DNA of 6,059 nucleotides from an uncultured Clostridia bacterium (GTDB lineage Bacteria > Bacillota > Clostridia > Christensenellales > Aristaeellaceae). Location: positions 1 through 6,059 of the forward strand of contig CAKTTM010000115.1 of assembly GCA_934615145.1 (NCBI GenBank), in the 5' to 3' direction. The notes below the pieces were generated by a model that saw nothing but the letters and a program-made list of their open reading frames with translations, had not been told where the DNA came from and made no database searches. Every line of letters starts with the position of its first letter. Within the stretch, counting starts at the first letter, position 1. Made by a program: the position numbers and the translations under genes. This document shows positions 1 through 5,115 of the stretch, in pieces.

Positions 1-67
1 GGCTCCGCTTGGCCTTGCTGGCGGCAGACAGCCCGGCTGCCGTGCCGCCGATGACGATCACTTTCAT
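1..67 (-). CDS. FAD/NAD(P)-dependent oxidoreductase, CoA-disulfide reductase-like (N-terminal fragment)
   Basis: Only the first 22 codons lie in the window; the rest is beyond the left edge. The visible protein begins MKVIVIGGTAAGLSAASKAK: a beta strand (KVIVI) running into the GGTAAG dinucleotide-binding turn and a small-residue helix. That is the N-terminal FAD Rossmann fold of the pyridine nucleotide-disulfide reductase superfamily. The GGxAAGxSAA form followed by basic residues is typical of CoA-disulfide reductases and related NADH oxidases or persulfide reductases. The active-site Cys, normally around residue 40, is not in view, so the reaction cannot be assigned. The ATG at 65-67 follows a purine-rich GGGGGGAG about 6-7 nt upstream. 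The gene starts 27 bp after the aldolase stop on the same strand, so it is probably the fourth operon gene and may act on the aldolase product or in thiol/CoA redox. Family call fairly sure; subfamily tentative. Confidence 0.75.
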   Translation of the reverse strand, partial: MKVIVIGGTAAGLSAASKAKRS

Positions 68-94
68 GTGGCTCCCCCCTTCATCCATCTGTGC

Positions 95-1015
95 TTATAC
101 CTTGTACTTGGCGGTGACGCCCATGTCGTCCATCATTTGCTTGAGGGCGTCGTAGTGCGGGCCGGCGTAATCCTGATAGGGCGCGCGCAGCGAACCGCCG
201 GGCAGGCCCAGGATGTTGTAGGCAGCTTTTAGGACAATGGGGTTGGAGAGCTTGTAGATCTCCTCCAACAGCGGGAACCACTTGTAATACTCCTGCCGGC
301 AATCCTCCATGATCTCAACACTGGTCCAGGGGCGGGAGAACTTAGCCACTTCCTCGGGGATGATGTTGCCGCCGATGTTGGCGGTGCCGTTGCCGCCGAC
401 AGCCAGGGTGGGGATGACGATGGAATACTTGGGGAAGTCGCAGCACAAGAGGTTCAGCTTATCGCCGCAGAGGCGCTTGACCTGCACCAGGTGGCGCACA
501 TCGGGCAGGGCTTCCTTGTCAGCCACGAAGTTGGGGTGGCGGTCGGAGAGCTTCTTGATGGTCTCGGCCTCGATGCGCACGCCGTTGCGCGAGGGGTTGT
601 TGTAGATGCCGCAGGCGATCTTGATCGAGCCCATGCAGGCGTCCAGGTGGGTGAAGGCAGCGTTCTGGGGGATGAGCACATAGGGCGGCACCATGAAGAT
701 GACGCCGTCCGCGCCCTCGGCCTCGGCATACTGGGCCAGCTTGATGGAGTCGGCGGTGTTCATCATGTTGGCGCTGAAGAAGACGGGGATGCGGCCCTTG
801 GTCATCTTGATAACTTCGCGGATGACCTCCTGCTTTTCCTCCAGGGTCATCAGCGTGGCCTCGCCCGCCGAGCCCAGCACAAAGAGTTGCTTGGTGCCAA
901 AGTGTATCTGGCGGTCGATCAGCAGCTTGAAGGCGCCGAAGTCCACCTTGTTGTTCTTGTCAAAGGGGGTGATCATGGCCACCCAGGAACCGCTGGGGCG
1001 TACATAGTTAGGCAT
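95..1015 (-). CDS. Dihydrodipicolinate synthase / N-acetylneuraminate lyase family protein
   Basis: A 306-residue protein, the usual size for this class I (Schiff-base) aldolase/dehydratase superfamily, a cytoplasmic TIM barrel acting on pyruvate or 2-oxo acids. Visible hallmarks are the ketoacid-binding loop GSAGE (residues 48-52), the catalytic Tyr in YNNPSRNG (Tyr138, with Arg143 at the place of DapA Arg138) and the Schiff-base Lys in ADKEA (Lys167). The usual GTTGE or GSTGE loop has Ala at its third position (Ala50), and the usual G-I/L-K around the lysine is A-D-K. True DapA is therefore unlikely. N-acetylneuraminate lyases normally lack the Arg143 equivalent. The TRAP transporter genes lie directly upstream, 29 bp away, and an oxidoreductase follows, which points to catabolism of the imported compound rather than lysine synthesis. 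The ATG at 1013-1015 has AGGAGG at 1026-1031, 10 nt upstream. Exact substrate unknown. Confidence 0.9.
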   Translation of the reverse strand: MPNYVRPSGSWVAMITPFDKNNKVDFGAFKLLIDRQIHFGTKQLFVLGSAGEATLMTLEEKQEVIREVIKMTKGRIPVFFSANMMNTADSIKLAQYAEAEGADGVIFMVPPYVLIPQNAAFTHLDACMGSIKIACGIYNNPSRNGVRIEAETIKKLSDRHPNFVADKEALPDVRHLVQVKRLCGDKLNLLCCDFPKYSIVIPTLAVGGNGTANIGGNIIPEEVAKFSRPWTSVEIMEDCRQEYYKWFPLLEEIYKLSNPIVLKAAYNILGLPGGSLRAPYQDYAGPHYDALKQMMDDMGVTAKYKV

Positions 1016-1044
1016 AATGGATAATCCTCCTGATTATAAATCGT

Positions 1045-2994
1045 TTAGGCGTTGATAACCTGCTTGGACTTGCCGTACAGCCGGTGGTAGAGCACGTACC
1101 AGGTGCCGAAGGCCAAGGCACAGCCCAGGCACAGCCAGTTGTTGGGGGAGAGCATCAGGCAGCCCAGCACAAACATGAGGACCCGCTCGATGGCGCTCAG
1201 TCGCCTGACCATCCAGCCCTGCATGGCAAAGGCCACAGGCACGCACATCAGCACGGCAAAGAACACATTGAGCACGGTCTGTAGGTTGAAGGGCGTGATG
1301 ATCAGCAGCAGGTCGGTGTTCAGGACAAAGGCATAGGGCACCACAAAGGCCACGATGCCGATGCGCACCGCGCTCCAGCCCACCTTCATCGGGTTGGCAT
1401 CGCCCAGGCCGGCGGCCGCGTAGCTGGCCACCGCCACCGGGGGCGTGATGGCAGACAGGGCCGCGTAGTAGAAGATGAACATGTGCGCGGCAAAGGGCGC
1501 GATGCCAAGGCCGGCCAGCGCCGGGGCCAGGGTGGCCGAGGCGATCATATAGGCAGCGGTGGTGGGCACGCCCATGCCCAGGATGATGGTGACCACCATG
1601 GCGGCAATGAGGCTCAGCAGCACGCCGCTCTCGCCCAGGGCCATGATGACATTGGATAGCTTCAGGCCCAGGCCCGACAAGGCGATGATGCCCACCACGA
1701 TGCCGCTGGTGGCGCAGGCCGCGATCACCTGCAGCGCCGACTTGGTGGCCCTGACGCAGCTATCCACCAGGAAGGCCAGCGACAGGCGGCGATGCTTGTT
1801 GAAGATGGCCAGCACCACGATGGCAGCGGTGGCGATGATGGCAGAGCGCATGGCGTTCATCTGCAGGCCCATCAGGGCCACGATCAGGATGCCCAGCGGT
1901 ATGAACAGCGGCAGGCCAGTCTTGACCACGCCCATGAGATTGGGCAGCTCGCTCTTGTCCATGCCTTTGATGCCCTTGCGCACCGCCTCCACATCCACAT
2001 TGATGAAGGTGCTGATGAAGTAAAGCGCCGCCGGTATCATCGCGCCGATGACCACCAGGTTGTAGGGGATGCCCACGGCGTCTGCCAGCACGAAGGCGGC
2101 CGCGCCCATGATGGGCGGCATGATCTGCCCGCCGGTGGAGGCCACCGCCTCCACCGCAGCCGCGTAGGCATTGTTGAGCCCTGACTTGATCATGGTGGGG
2201 ATGGTGAAGGCGCCCGTGCTGACCACATTGGCCACGGCCGAGCCCGATATCATGCCAAACAGCGAGCTGGACAGCACCGATATCTTGGCCTGCCCGCCGC
2301 GGTACTTGCCCGCCACCGAGGTGGCCAGGTTGGTAAATATCCTGTCCGCGCCGCTGGCCGCCAGAAAGGCCGCAAAGACCAGGAAGAGGAAGACATTGGA
2401 GGCCGAGACCCCCAGCGCCGAGCCATAGATGCCCTGGTCGGAGAACAGCGTGGTGGCGATGCGCTGCAGCTTGTAGCCGCGGCTGCGGAAGATGCCCGGC
2501 AGCAGGTGGCCAAAGAAACCGTAGAGGATGAAGACGCCGGCCACAATGGGCAGGGCCCAGCCCACCGACAGCTTGGTGGCGTAGAGTATGTTGATGATGG
2601 CAATGACGGCGATGATGATGTCCATCTGATTGGGCACCACCTGCATGCGCATGATGTAGGCGTCATAGTCCCACACCACATAGATGCTAAAGGCAAAGGC
2701 CAGCAGTATGCCGATGATGTTGAGCAGTTTGAGCTTCTTGGCCTTGATCATGTCGTTGAGGTAGATCAGCGTCAGGCCAAAGAGCAGATGTGTGGCCAGC
2801 AGCACGCCCTGCTTCATGGGCATGATGGTGAAGACGAGCACATGATAGGCCACCATCAGCACGGACAGGACAGCGTTGACGACCACAAGCCAGTCAAACA
2901 GCGTATTCGGCCGCTTGATCTGTATGATTTCCTCTTCGCTGGTCGTCTCCTGGATGATTTTAGCAGCCTTGCTGGAGATTTCCTTGGATTCCAT
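1045..2994 (-). CDS. TRAP transporter fused permease (small DctQ-like plus large DctM-like parts)
   Basis: A 649-residue inner-membrane protein of the fused TRAP permease type normally paired with TAXI binding proteins. It should drive secondary, ion-coupled uptake of the solute delivered by the product of 3258-4238. A hydrophilic N-terminus (1-30) precedes about four membrane segments (roughly 33-160, the DctQ-like part). The DctM-like part follows, with recognisable signatures: GMISGSAVANV (247-257), GGQIMPPIMGAAAF (288-301), GMGVPTTAAYM (473-483) and SAITPPVAVASYAAAG (514-529). A C-terminal extension with further hydrophobic segments runs from about 550 to 635. The frame is open up to a TTG at 3030, but the ATG at 2992-2994 was chosen because AGGAGG sits 4 nt upstream and the extra 12 residues are not membrane-like. 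It ends 29 bp before the aldolase start. No separate small permease gene is present, as expected for the fused form. Confidence 0.93.
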   Translation of the reverse strand: MESKEISSKAAKIIQETTSEEEIIQIKRPNTLFDWLVVVNAVLSVLMVAYHVLVFTIMPMKQGVLLATHLLFGLTLIYLNDMIKAKKLKLLNIIGILLAFAFSIYVVWDYDAYIMRMQVVPNQMDIIIAVIAIINILYATKLSVGWALPIVAGVFILYGFFGHLLPGIFRSRGYKLQRIATTLFSDQGIYGSALGVSASNVFLFLVFAAFLAASGADRIFTNLATSVAGKYRGGQAKISVLSSSLFGMISGSAVANVVSTGAFTIPTMIKSGLNNAYAAAVEAVASTGGQIMPPIMGAAAFVLADAVGIPYNLVVIGAMIPAALYFISTFINVDVEAVRKGIKGMDKSELPNLMGVVKTGLPLFIPLGILIVALMGLQMNAMRSAIIATAAIVVLAIFNKHRRLSLAFLVDSCVRATKSALQVIAACATSGIVVGIIALSGLGLKLSNVIMALGESGVLLSLIAAMVVTIILGMGVPTTAAYMIASATLAPALAGLGIAPFAAHMFIFYYAALSAITPPVAVASYAAAGLGDANPMKVGWSAVRIGIVAFVVPYAFVLNTDLLLIITPFNLQTVLNVFFAVLMCVPVAFAMQGWMVRRLSAIERVLMFVLGCLMLSPNNWLCLGCALAFGTWYVLYHRLYGKSKQVINA

Positions 2995-2998
2995 AGAC

Positions 2999-3004
2999 CC
3001 TCCT
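2999..3004 (-). promoter_or_regulatory. Ribosome binding site of the TRAP permease
   Basis: On the minus strand AGGAGG is followed by GTCT and then ATG. This perfect Shine-Dalgarno, with a short 4-nt spacer, decides the start at 2994 over the in-frame TTG at 3030. The stretch GGAGGGTC (2996-3003) is exactly complementary to an arm of the upstream hairpin at 3083-3090, so its accessibility may depend on folding. Confidence 0.7.
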
Positions 3005-3075
3005 GCGTGTTGATGGTGGCCGGATAGCAAATACTAAGTGAAGGTAAGCCCTCCAAAGCGTCTACAAACCCCTGG

Positions 3076-3107
3076 GAGGTTCGGAGGGTCGCAACCCTCC
3101 GAGCTTC
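3076..3107. other. Stem-loop with GGAGGG/CCCTCC arms
   Basis: A perfect 9-bp inverted repeat, TCGGAGGGT (3081-3089) and ACCCTCCGA (3094-3102), encloses a CGCA loop. In plus-strand RNA the stem extends to 14 bp (3076-3107) with two G-U wobbles; on the minus-strand operon transcript these become C-A mismatches. No T-run follows on either strand, so it is not a standard terminator. Its minus-strand arm GACCCTCC matches the permease ribosome binding site. Confidence 0.55.
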
Positions 3108-3143
3108 AATCCGCGAGGGCCTCGTGTACGGCGACGCGGCAAG

Positions 3144-3158
3144 CCTTACGTAGTAAGG
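3144..3158. other. Small hairpin CCTTAC-GTA-GTAAGG
   Basis: A perfect 6-bp inverted repeat with a 3-nt loop, lying between the two larger stem-loops. It has no U-tract. It adds to the impression of a multi-hairpin element; by itself it could be chance. Confidence 0.35.
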
Positions 3159-3166
3159 ATTTCCTT

Positions 3167-3205
3167 GCCCTCCGCCGCCCGGGAGCGTAGCGACAGGCGG
3201 AGGGC
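3167..3205. other. GC-rich stem-loop, 10-bp perfect arms
   Basis: GCCCTCCGCC (3167-3176) and GGCGGAGGGC (3196-3205) form a perfect 10-bp stem around a 19-nt loop that itself contains CCCGGG and the near-palindrome GCGTAGCG. The stem is strong, but no T-run follows on either strand. It resembles palindromic units found scattered between genes in many bacteria, or an mRNA-stabilising structure. No function can be read from the sequence. Confidence 0.55.
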
Positions 3206-3217
3206 CGAGAACCCAAA

Positions 3218-3245
3218 CCATCAAAAAACCGCAGTTTTTTGATGG
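3218..3245 (-). terminator. A/T-rich 12-bp hairpin just after the binding-protein gene, possible leaky terminator
   Basis: CCATCAAAAAAC (3218-3229) and GTTTTTTGATGG (3234-3245) are perfect 12-nt complements around a CGCA loop. The hairpin begins 12 nt past the binding-protein stop. Both arms contain a six-base A or T run, so it is symmetrical, but the T-run is inside the stem rather than after a GC-rich stem. It is thus not a textbook intrinsic terminator. It could cause partial termination or protect the 3' end of the upstream message, giving more binding protein than permease, a pattern known for binding-protein transporters. The regulatory role is inferred; the palindrome is certain. Confidence 0.45.
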
Positions 3246-3257
3246 AAGGCGCTAGCC

Positions 3258-4238
3258 TTACTGCGCCGGGGGCACCAGGTGATCGGCCACGGCCACGCCA
3301 TGATCGCTTAGGTACTTGATGACGCCTGGGTGCAGATAGGTGGGGGCATACTGGTAGTTGTTCATGTCCACATTGGCGGTGGCGCGGTGGATGTTGAGCA
3401 GGTCTTCCTGATGGGCAAAGGTGGTCTCCAGGATCTTGTAGACATCCTCGTCACTCATGTCGGCCGAGCAGGCGATCCAGTTCCAGTCAGCGACTGAGGT
3501 CACGTCTTCCGGCGCGCCCTTGTAGGAGCCAGCGGGGATGATGCCCTCAAACAGGTAGGGCATGGCGGCCAGCACGGTCTGCTGCGCTTCCTTGGTCATG
3601 CCGACGATGGTGACATCCTTGCCGCTCTCCAGCTCCACCAGGGCGGGATAAGGCGGGTTCTGGAAGGAGACGCCCACATCGGTGATGCCGTCGCCCACGT
3701 TGGGGGCGGTGTTGGTGTGGCTGTCATTGTGGATGACCTTGGGCGTGATGCCAAGTGCCGCCATGATGCCCTTGGCCAGGGTGTCCACACCCGCGCCCAG
3801 GGAGCCAGTGCCCACGGACTTGCCTTCCAGGTCGTGGATGTCCTTGATGTTGTTTTTCGTCAGGGCGTACATGGTCAGGTAGCTGGGGTACAGCGGCAGC
3901 AGCACGCGGATCTTCTCGCTCTTGCGGCCCTGGGTCCAGGGCGCGCTGCCGTTGACAGCCTCCACCAGCGTGGAGCCCAGCGTCACGCCCATGTCCATCT
4001 CGTCGTTCTCGATCATGGTCAGGTTGGCGGTGGAGCCCGCGGTGGATTCAGAGGTGATGTTCAGGTTGCCGGATTCCTTGGTGATCAGGTTGCCCCAGCC
4101 GGAGCCGACCAGGTAGTAGTTGCCGCCGGCAGACGAGGTGCCAAGGGAGAGCTCCTTGTTCTGCGCCAGGGCGCCGGGCACCAGCAGGGACAGCGCCAGC
4201 ATCAGCGCCATCAGGGTCAGGGTGAGTTTCCTGTTCAT
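3258..4238 (-). CDS. TAXI-family TRAP transporter solute-binding protein
   Basis: A 326-residue extracytoplasmic binding protein that captures the solute and hands it to the fused permease encoded downstream. Residues 1-25 form a signal peptide: MNRK, a leucine-rich core, then PGALA before Gln26, a good signal peptidase I site. There is no lipobox Cys, so it is not a lipoprotein. The mature N-terminus LSLGTSSAGGNYYLVGSGWG (30-49) matches the TAXI opening GT-x-x-x-GG-x-YY-x-x-G. DLEGKSVGTGSLGAG (136-150) is the conserved second-lobe loop, and HPGVIKYLSDHGV (303-315) is the typical family end. The ATG at 4236-4238 has AAGGAGG (4246-4252) 7 nt upstream. Its first-gene position opposite a divergent Crp/Fnr regulator implies control by that protein. 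TAXI substrates are usually dicarboxylates, amino acids or related acids; the ligand here is unknown. Confidence 0.93.
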   Translation of the reverse strand: MNRKLTLTLMALMLALSLLVPGALAQNKELSLGTSSAGGNYYLVGSGWGNLITKESGNLNITSESTAGSTANLTMIENDEMDMGVTLGSTLVEAVNGSAPWTQGRKSEKIRVLLPLYPSYLTMYALTKNNIKDIHDLEGKSVGTGSLGAGVDTLAKGIMAALGITPKVIHNDSHTNTAPNVGDGITDVGVSFQNPPYPALVELESGKDVTIVGMTKEAQQTVLAAMPYLFEGIIPAGSYKGAPEDVTSVADWNWIACSADMSDEDVYKILETTFAHQEDLLNIHRATANVDMNNYQYAPTYLHPGVIKYLSDHGVAVADHLVPPAQ

Positions 4239-4300
4239 GGTGTATCCTCCTTATGATGGTATGCAGCGCCCCCATGTACTGGGCAAAAGGGCAGCGATGA

Positions 4301-4336
4301 TGGCCCTATTCTAACCGAAATACACAGGGGCGTCTG
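4301..4336 (-). promoter_or_regulatory. Predicted promoter of the TRAP operon (strong -10, weak -35)
   Basis: On the minus strand TAGAAT (4308-4313) matches the -10 consensus at 5 of 6 positions. At a 17-bp spacing the -35 position (4331-4336) reads CAGACG, only 3 of 6. Counting 7 nt from the hexamer puts transcription start near 4301, giving a 62-63 nt leader. A poor -35 replaced by a bound activator is the classic arrangement for class II Crp/Fnr-dependent promoters. A competing candidate, TATCAT at 4343-4348, lies inside the palindrome and would instead be blocked by binding. Confidence 0.5.
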
Positions 4337-4350
4337 TATCAGATGATACA
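4335..4350. promoter_or_regulatory. Predicted operator for the Crp/Fnr-family regulator (site 1)
   Basis: TGTATCAGATGATACA is a perfect 16-bp palindrome (7-bp arms, GA centre). Read as TGTAT-N6-ATACA it has the spacing of the Crp site TGTGA-N6-TCACA but a different half-site. It lies between the regulator gene and the operon it probably controls. Its centre (4342.5) is 41.5 bp upstream of the predicted operon start and about 59.5 bp upstream of the predicted regulator start. The palindrome is seen directly; the protein that binds it is inferred from position. Confidence 0.65.
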
Positions 4351-4364
4351 ATTAGCGTGGTTTT

Positions 4365-4395
4365 TTGTGCGAAATCGAGGGGGCTGTGATATGAT
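4365..4395 (+). promoter_or_regulatory. Predicted extended -10 promoter of the Crp/Fnr-family gene
   Basis: TGATATGAT (4387-4395) combines the extended -10 TGn with TATGAT, 5 of 6 to consensus. The best -35-like sequence, TTGTGC (4365-4370), is 19 bp away and weak, as is common with extended -10 promoters. The start would be near 4402, leaving a leader of about 33 nt that contains the GAGGAGG ribosome binding site (4418-4424). Confidence 0.45.
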
Positions 4396-4401
4396 GATAC
4401 A
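4386..4401. promoter_or_regulatory. Possible second, degenerate operator (site 2)
   Basis: GTGATATGATGATACA shares its last nine bases (GATGATACA) with site 1, but its left half is degenerate. Its centre is 51 bp, about five helical turns, from site 1. It covers the extended -10 of the regulator's own promoter, so occupancy would be expected to repress the regulator. Only one half-site is good, so this is tentative. Confidence 0.35.
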
Positions 4402-4434
4402 AGCGTATGCAGCAGATGAGGAGGGGGACAGGAC

Positions 4435-5115
4435 ATGGCGATGTGGATAGCCGGCCGCCAGATCGATATCTTCGATCCGCGGGTGGATGAGCTGCTGGCC
4501 CAGCACGGGCGGCAGCTTGAGCACCCGGCCAAGACCATCTTCCTCAACCCCGGCATGGCCATTGAGGGCATCTACTACCTGCACAGCGGCCGCACCCGCC
4601 ACAGCGTGATCAATGAGGATGGCGCGATGAAGCTGCTGTACACCTTAAACCCTGGCTATTACTTTGGCGAGGCTTCCTATCACCTGCAGGCCGAGACTTC
4701 GCTGGTCTCTGAGGCCGAGACCGATGTGGTCTTTTACCACCTCTCCCCCCAGGTGCTGGATCAATTGCAGGCCAGCTCGGAGCTGTTCCGTCAGTCGCTG
4801 CTGATGAACTATTCGGCCAAGCTGATGACGGTGCGCTATGAGATCAGCAACCTGTCCTTCTCGTCTACCAAGGAGCGGCTGATGCGCTTTTTCTGCTCGG
4901 TGGCCGATACCGGCCGCCTGATCGAGGGCCAGTGGCATCCGCTGATCGGGCAGTACACACAGACCGAGATCGGCGAGATCGTGGGCGTCACCCGCGTGAC
5001 GGTCAACCGGCAGCTGACCGAGCTATGCCAGGAGGGCGCGCTGCGCATCCAGCGCACACGCGCCCAGGTGCACCGCGCGGCCTATGAGCGCTACCGCCAG
5101 CTGCCGCTGTATTAA
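4435..5115 (+). CDS. Crp/Fnr-family transcriptional regulator
   Basis: A 226-residue cytoplasmic regulator of typical family length. Residues about 15-115 form the cyclic-nucleotide-binding-like beta roll, including the FGEAS loop (78-82). A dimerisation helix follows (about 117-140). The C-terminal winged helix-turn-helix has TQTEIGEIVGVTRVTVNRQL at 175-194, with TRVTVNRQL as recognition helix. Arg187 and Arg192 align with Crp Arg180 and Arg185, but Crp Glu181 is Val188. The cAMP-contacting Arg-Ser after the GE loop is missing (the region reads AETSLVSEA), and there is no N-terminal Cys cluster as in Fnr. The signal is therefore neither cAMP nor an Fnr-type iron-sulfur centre, and may be the imported substrate or a product. 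GAGGAGG at 4418-4424 supports ATG 4435; ATG 4441 is less well spaced. Divergent from the TRAP operon, which it likely activates. Confidence 0.9.
   Translation: MAMWIAGRQIDIFDPRVDELLAQHGRQLEHPAKTIFLNPGMAIEGIYYLHSGRTRHSVINEDGAMKLLYTLNPGYYFGEASYHLQAETSLVSEAETDVVFYHLSPQVLDQLQASSELFRQSLLMNYSAKLMTVRYEISNLSFSSTKERLMRFFCSVADTGRLIEGQWHPLIGQYTQTEIGEIVGVTRVTVNRQLTELCQEGALRIQRTRAQVHRAAYERYRQLPLY

Larger units (their letters stand above)
3040..3246. repeat. Structured intergenic region, possibly a dispersed palindromic repeat
   Basis: The 263 bp between the binding-protein stop and the permease start contains no convincing gene. It is crowded with inverted repeats: 3076-3107, 3144-3158, 3167-3205 and 3218-3245. 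The core CCCTCC or its complement GGAGGG recurs at 3050, 3083, 3095, 3168 and 3199. The other operon gaps are under 30 bp, so this block looks inserted or retained for a reason. An open frame crosses it on the minus strand (about 3224 to 2856), but its translation looks like that of a repeat: low-complexity, arginine-rich, and out of frame over the permease start. I saw no terminal inverted repeats or target-site duplication, so calling it a mobile element would be a guess. A member of a genome-wide structured intergenic repeat family is my inference. Confidence 0.4.

Noticed and set aside
95..1015. Assignment of the aldolase as nanA (sialic acid lyase) or dapA
   Set aside because: Loop GSAGE and lysine motif ADKEA fit neither well, Arg143 argues against nanA, and no other sialic acid or lysine gene is visible in the window.
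491..1024. 177-codon plus-strand open frame opposite the aldolase gene
   Set aside because: Composition (His, Gly, Val and Asp rich) is typical of the antisense frame of a GC-rich gene; the opposite strand encodes a clear DapA/NanA-family protein.
2995..3030. Upstream TTG start adding 12 residues to the permease
   Set aside because: The ATG at 2994 has AGGAGG directly upstream, and the extra residues (LSGHHQHAGGS) run through that ribosome binding site.
2856..3224. 122-codon minus-strand open frame across the binding-protein/permease gap
   Set aside because: It overlaps the permease start in another frame, its translation follows the inverted repeats of the intergenic block, and no family signature is visible.
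3717..4256. 179-codon plus-strand open frame opposite the TAXI gene
   Set aside because: Antisense shadow of a gene with clear TAXI signatures; no ribosome binding site or known domain.
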